Shown: one piece after another, positions 60,400 to 64,000 of the stretch | Position numbering within the stretch: the first letter of the stretch is position 1 | Layout of the letters: each line of letters begins with the position of its first letter | Origin: Sabulicella glaciei | GTDB taxonomy: Bacteria; Pseudomonadota; Alphaproteobacteria; Acetobacterales; Acetobacteraceae | Length of the DNA: 64,000 bases | NCBI RefSeq assembly: GCF_026183895.1 | Contig: NZ_JAPFQI010000010.1 | Location: 1 to 64,000 of the forward strand | Direction: 5' to 3' | Position numbers and translations under genes: made by a program | The notes under the pieces: generated by a model | Seen by the model: the letters and a program-made list of their open reading frames with translations, nothing else | Databases searched by the model: none | Told to the model about the DNA's origin: nothing

Positions 60400-61977
60400 G
60401 TGAACGAGTTGGCCCGCACCCCTGACGCGGCGCGGGTGGCCGATGGGACGCAGCGCCTCGCGGTGCTGGAGGAGGCGCTTGCCCTGGGCGGCCTCGCCAC
60501 CTGGCGCCTCGACCCCGGGACCGGCGCCGCCTCCTGGGATGCGCGGATGCACGCGCTGCACGGCCTGCCCGAGGCGCCGCTGGTCCTGCGCGCCCAGTGG
60601 TGCGCCCTGCTGCATCCCGAGGACAAGGACCGGGTCGAGCGCGAGTTCGACGCGGCGCTGGGAGGCGCGACCGAGTTCCACATCGAGTACCGGCTGCGCG
60701 CCGAGGAGGGGATGGAGCCGCGCTGGGTGCGCCTCGTCGGCCGGGCGGAGGGGTCGGGACCCGCCGTGACGCCCTGGCGCGGCATCGCGCTGGACGTCAC
60801 GCCGCGCCGCCAGGTGCAGGAAGCGCTGGCGGCGAGCGAGTCGCGGCTGCGGCGCGTGCAGCGCATCGGCCGCGTCGGCGGGTTCGAGATCGACCTCGCG
60901 ACGGGCGCCAATCTCCGCTCGCCCGAATACATGGTGCTGCAAGGCCATCCGGCCGCCGCGCGCACGGAGCAGCATCGGGACTGGGTCGCGCGCCTCCATC
61001 CGGAGGATCGCGAGCGTGCCGAGCGCCACTTCCTGGAGGCGGTGCGCGACTTCGCGCCCACGACCCACTACGAGCAGGAATACCGCATCCTGACGCCCGA
61101 GGGGGAGGAGCGCTGGATCTACGCCCGCGCCGAGATCGAGCGCGATGCCGCGGGGCGGGCGCTGCGGATGCGCGGCGCCCATCTCGACATCACCGAGCTT
61201 CGCGCGGCGCGCGAGGCGCTGGCGCACAGCGAGGCGCGGTTCCGTGCCCTGGCCGAGGCCCGCGCCACCGAACTTGCCCAGGCGCGGGAGGAGGCGCGGC
61301 GCGCCGAGCGCCTGGCCGCGCTGGGGCAGCTGACCGGCGGCGTGGCGCACGACTTCGTCAACTGGCTCCAGGTCATCATGAGCGGCGTGTCGCTGCTGGA
61401 GCGCGAGACGCTGGACGAGCGCGGACGCCAGATGGTCCTGTCCGGCATGACGGAGGCGGCGCGCGCGGCGCAGGATGTGTGCGGCAGGCTGCTCGCCTTC
61501 GCGCGGCGCGGGACCCGGACCCCCGAGGGCTTCGACCTCAATGCCCGCATCGCCGCCATGGGCGCGCTGCTGGAACGCTCGCTCGGCGCGCATATCGAGC
61601 TGGTGCTCGACCTCGACCCCGCCCTGCCCCATGCCTTCGCCGATCCCGGCCCGCTGGAGGCGGCGGTGCTGAACCTCGTCGTCAATGCGCGCGACGCCAT
61701 GCCGAAGGGCGGGCGCCTCACCTTGCGGACCTTCGGCCGCGCGGCGGAAAGGGGACGGCAGGTCTGCCTCGCCGTCGGCGACACCGGCACCGGCATGGCG
61801 CCGGCAGTGGCGTCTCGCGCCTTCGAGCCCTTCTTCAGCACCAAGGGGGAGGGCAAGGGCACCGGGCTCGGCCTCGCGCAGGTCTTCGGCTTCGCGCAGG
61901 ACTCGGGAGGCGAGGCGGCGATCGATACGCAGCCGGGTCGCGGAACGACCGTCACCCTGGCCCTGCCCGCCGCCTGA
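60400..61977 (+). CDS. PAS histidine kinase with altered H-box
   Basis: This 525-residue cytoplasmic kinase has two PAS/PAC regions (about 20-145 and 150-275), a coiled-coil linker, HisKA with [21 protein letters not shown], and HATPase_c ([27 protein letters not shown]). It has the catalytic His, but the usual HDFNNLL reads HDFVNWL, an Asn to Val change two residues behind Asp. No receiver domain is present. Start GTG60400 leaves the first PAS complete. It is divergent from the hybrid kinase. Confidence 0.9.
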   Translation: MNELARTPDAARVADGTQRLAVLEEALALGGLATWRLDPGTGAASWDARMHALHGLPEAPLVLRAQWCALLHPEDKDRVEREFDAALGGATEFHIEYRLRAEEGMEPRWVRLVGRAEGSGPAVTPWRGIALDVTPRRQVQEALAASESRLRRVQRIGRVGGFEIDLATGANLRSPEYMVLQGHPAAARTEQHRDWVARLHPEDRERAERHFLEAVRDFAPTTHYEQEYRILTPEGEERWIYARAEIERDAAGRALRMRGAHLDITELRAAREALAHSEARFRALAEARATELAQAREEARRAERLAALGQLTGGVAHDFVNWLQVIMSGVSLLERETLDERGRQMVLSGMTEAARAAQDVCGRLLAFARRGTRTPEGFDLNARIAAMGALLERSLGAHIELVLDLDPALPHAFADPGPLEAAVLNLVVNARDAMPKGGRLTLRTFGRAAERGRQVCLAVGDTGTGMAPAVASRAFEPFFSTKGEGKGTGLGLAQVFGFAQDSGGEAAIDTQPGRGTTVTLALPAA

Positions 61978-62076
61978 AGCGCGGCGAAAAGCGGCTTCGC
62001 GGCGCCGAAGCTTCCTTGCCATGCCCCGGCGCGCCATCTATGGGCGCTGTCGCGAAACGCTTCAGGAGACACGCGC

Positions 62077-63318
62077 ATGGCCGCCCCCGCGAGGACCGAC
62101 GACCACCGCCCGCCTTCGATGCTGCGCGCCTTCCTGGACAATTCCGCCTCAGGCGGACTGGTCCTCATGGGCGCCGCGGCGCTCGCGCTCGTCGTCGCGA
62201 ACTCGCCGCTCTCGGAGGCATATTTCGGCGCGATCCACGCCTATCTCGGCCCGCTCAGCGTCCAGCACTGGATCAACGACGCGCTGATGGCGGTGTTCTT
62301 CCTGCTCGTCGGCCTCGAGATCAAGCGCGAGGTGCTGGACGGCCAGCTCGCGACCTGGAGCCGCCGCGTCCTGCCCGGCGTGGCGGCGGCGGGCGGCATG
62401 GCCGTGCCGGCGGTGATCTTCCTCCTCTTCAACTGGAACGACCCCGTGGCCTCGCGCGGCTGGGCCATCCCGGCCGCGACCGACATCGCCTTCGCCCTCG
62501 GCGTGCTGGCGCTGCTGGGCGACCGGGTGCCGGTGTCGCTCAAGATCTTCCTCACCGCGCTGGCCATCATCGACGACCTGGGCGCGGTGGTGATCATCGC
62601 CCTGTTCTACACGAGCGACCTGTCCACGCTGGACCTGGCGCTGGCCGCCGCGGTCACGGCCGTGCTGTTCGGCATGGGGCGCGCGGGGGTGCGGAACCTG
62701 TGGCCCTTCATGATCCTGGGCGCGATCCTGTGGTTCTTCGTGCTGCGCTCCGGCGTCCATGCCACCATCGCGGGCGTCGTGCTGGCCTTCACCATCCCGA
62801 TCCGCCCCAACCCGGCGCACCCGGACGACATGCACGGCTCGCCGCTGCATCGGCTGGAGCATGCGCTGCACCCCTGGGTGACCTTCGCCATCATCCCAAT
62901 CTTCGGCTTCGCCAATGCGGGCGTGTCCTTCGCGGGCATGACCGTCGACGCGCTGACCGACCACCTGACGCTGGGCGTGGCGCTCGGTCTCGTCCTCGGC
63001 AAGCTGATCGGCGTCTATGGCTCCGCCGCGCTGGTGATCCGCCTCGGCTACGCCGACATGCCGATGGGCGCGGGACGGATGCAGATGCTGGGCGTGTCGC
63101 TGCTTTGCGGCATCGGCTTCACCATGAGCCTGTTCATCGGGATGCTGGCCTTCGCGGACAACCTCCACATGCAGAACGAGGTGAAAGTCGGCATCCTCTG
63201 CGGCTCGCTGCTGGCGGGGCTGATCGGCTGGGCCATCCTGCGCGTCGCCCCGCGCGACGTGCCGACGCCGGACCAGATCCGCGCCGGGGCGCCGGCGAAG
63301 GGAACGGCCAGCCGGTAG
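62077..63318 (+). CDS. nhaA: Na+/H+ antiporter NhaA
   Basis: This 413-residue, twelve-helix antiporter exports sodium in exchange for protons. It starts near [30 protein letters not shown], has [36 protein letters not shown] and the ion-binding [19 protein letters not shown] (the two essential Asp), and [15 protein letters not shown] near the end. Slightly longer than E. coli NhaA. It is followed by a strong bidirectional terminator. Confidence 0.97.
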   Translation: MAAPARTDDHRPPSMLRAFLDNSASGGLVLMGAAALALVVANSPLSEAYFGAIHAYLGPLSVQHWINDALMAVFFLLVGLEIKREVLDGQLATWSRRVLPGVAAAGGMAVPAVIFLLFNWNDPVASRGWAIPAATDIAFALGVLALLGDRVPVSLKIFLTALAIIDDLGAVVIIALFYTSDLSTLDLALAAAVTAVLFGMGRAGVRNLWPFMILGAILWFFVLRSGVHATIAGVVLAFTIPIRPNPAHPDDMHGSPLHRLEHALHPWVTFAIIPIFGFANAGVSFAGMTVDALTDHLTLGVALGLVLGKLIGVYGSAALVIRLGYADMPMGAGRMQMLGVSLLCGIGFTMSLFIGMLAFADNLHMQNEVKVGILCGSLLAGLIGWAILRVAPRDVPTPDQIRAGAPAKGTASR

Positions 63319-63342
63319 CCCGCCGGCACCGCGCCACGAAAA

Positions 63343-63370
63343 AACCCCCGGGACGCGAGTCCCGGGGGTT
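63343..63370. terminator. Bidirectional rho-independent terminator
   Basis: AACCCCCGGGAC, a GCGA loop and GTCCCGGGGGTT form a 12-bp stem flanked by A-runs on one side and T-rich sequence on the other. It serves nhaA and the convergent DUF3618-like gene. Confidence 0.88.
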
Positions 63371-63388
63371 CGCTTTTCCGGAAGGGTC

Positions 63389-64000
63389 TCAGCCCTGGCC
63401 GGAGAGGCCGCGCTTCGCTTCGGTGGCGGCGGAGCGCAGCGTGTCCTGCGCCGCCTCGCCGACCTTGGACGCCGCGTCGGCGATGATGCGTGGCGCATCC
63501 ACCAGGCTCTCGCGGTCCAGCTGCTCCATCGCGCCCTCATAGGTCTCGACGATGGTGTCCCGCGCCTCGGCGATCTTGTCCTCGGCGATGTGGCGCACCG
63601 TGTCGATACTTTCGCGCGCGGCATCGAAGGCAGCCTCGCGCTTCTCGCCCAGCAGGCGGTTCTCCACCTCGGTCGCCGGCAGCAGCGCGCCGATGCCCGC
63701 GCCGATGGCGAGGCCCAGCGCGCCGTACAGGAAGGGCTCGGCCTGGCGGTATTGCCGCGCGGCGCGGTCCGCCACGTCGCTCGCCATGTCACCGACCTGC
63801 CCGGTCAGATGCGACACATGCGCGCCGATCCCGCCGCCCGACCCCGAGGAGCCGTAGGAGGAGGAGCCATAGGACGACGAGGACGAGGAGCCCGACGGCA
63901 TGGCGCTGCTGACCGTGGAAGCGGCCGAGGAAGCGGCGCCCGACACGGCCGAGGCGGCCGAGGACGCCGCCCCGGACACGGCGGAAGCCGCGCGCGACGC
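63389..64000 (-). CDS. DUF3618-like stress protein, N-terminus beyond window
   Basis: The reading frame is open to the window end. The visible part is Ser/Ala/Gly-rich (SSSSSYGSSSYGSSG), then SHLTGQVGDMASDVADRAARQYRQ, a membrane-like GALGLAIGAGIGALLP, and TEVENRLLGEKREAAFDAARESIDTV with a long helical C-terminus. This order fits the C-terminal part of DUF3618-containing proteins associated with nutrient deprivation or stress. A GTG at 63977-63979 could serve as start, but the frame continues, so the gene is treated as partial. Confidence 0.7.
   Translation of the reverse strand, partial: ASRAASAVSGAASSAASAVSGAASSAASTVSSAMPSGSSSSSSYGSSSYGSSGSGGGIGAHVSHLTGQVGDMASDVADRAARQYRQAEPFLYGALGLAIGAGIGALLPATEVENRLLGEKREAAFDAARESIDTVRHIAEDKIAEARDTIVETYEGAMEQLDRESLVDAPRIIADAASKVGEAAQDTLRSAATEAKRGLSGQG

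Noticed and set aside
1-64000. CRISPR arrays, rRNA genes, riboswitches
   Set aside because: No direct-repeat/spacer pattern, rRNA signature or conserved riboswitch core (for example FMN element before rib genes) was seen.

Overview
The window is a GC-rich alphaproteobacterial chromosome segment, most likely from an Acetobacteraceae bacterium of the Roseomonas type. This placement is inferred from gene content: the rpiB-glyA-nrdR-ribDE-ribB-ribH-nusB-thiL block, hemJ next to rho, a Bug/TctC solute-binding protein, a PEP-CTERM protein, and dense co-directional genes with ATGA/GTGA overlaps. No rRNA is present to confirm it.

Layout. Bases 1-1200 are transposon debris: the C-terminal part of an IS110-family transposase and a decayed IS481-family tail. 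Bases about 1201-10772 form an integrated mobile element of about 9.6 kb lodged in the 3' end of tRNA-Arg(CCG). A 14-bp core sequence is repeated at both ends, and tandem TTGTGGAC arm-type sites with identical 12-bp spacing lie just inside both ends. The element carries a tyrosine integrase, an AlpA-like regulator, a translationally coupled run that includes a zinc-finger/Toprim primase and a DUF3987 protein, several unknown small proteins, a PEP-CTERM protein and an FkbM methyltransferase remnant. It resembles a P4-like satellite or minimal integrative element with no virion or conjugation genes. G-rich 9-bp repeats occur in two places inside it.

From 10.8 kb onward the sequence is ordinary chromosome. 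It holds a glycosyltransferase/Sel1 pair (10.8-13.5 kb), a TctC protein, a NYN-LOTUS protein, ada and a hydrolase (13.7-18.4 kb), and the rpiB/glyA/nrdR/riboflavin/nusB/thiL block (18.5-26.2 kb). Two MFS transporters and a convergent regulator/kinase pair follow (26.2-30.4 kb). A module of universal stress protein, CBS-BON protein and P1B ATPase sits behind an FNR/FixK box (30.5-34.2 kb). Next come an MFS gene, a two-gene NAD-dependent formate dehydrogenase with fused gamma-beta subunit (35.8-40.2 kb), an LLM flavin oxidoreductase, a HARP-like repeat protein, a marR-MATE operon and a large hybrid histidine kinase (40-47.4 kb).

The right part carries an MBL hydrolase, tRNA-Ser(GGA) and a compact his operon (hisB-DUF2628-hisH-GNAT-hisA-hisF-hisE, minus strand, 48.9-53.2 kb). 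It continues with a GmhB-like phosphatase, hemJ, a PrsW-like membrane protein and rho (53.2-56 kb), then a phasin-like protein, a TetR regulator and a small conserved protein. Two further PAS histidine kinases, nhaA and a partial DUF3618-like stress protein finish the window (56.2-64 kb).

The most unusual parts are the tRNA-Arg element with its G-rich repeats, the riboflavin operon gene whose GTP cyclohydrolase II domain has lost its zinc cysteines, the GmhB-like enzyme with a broken zinc site beside hisB, and the HARP-like protein.
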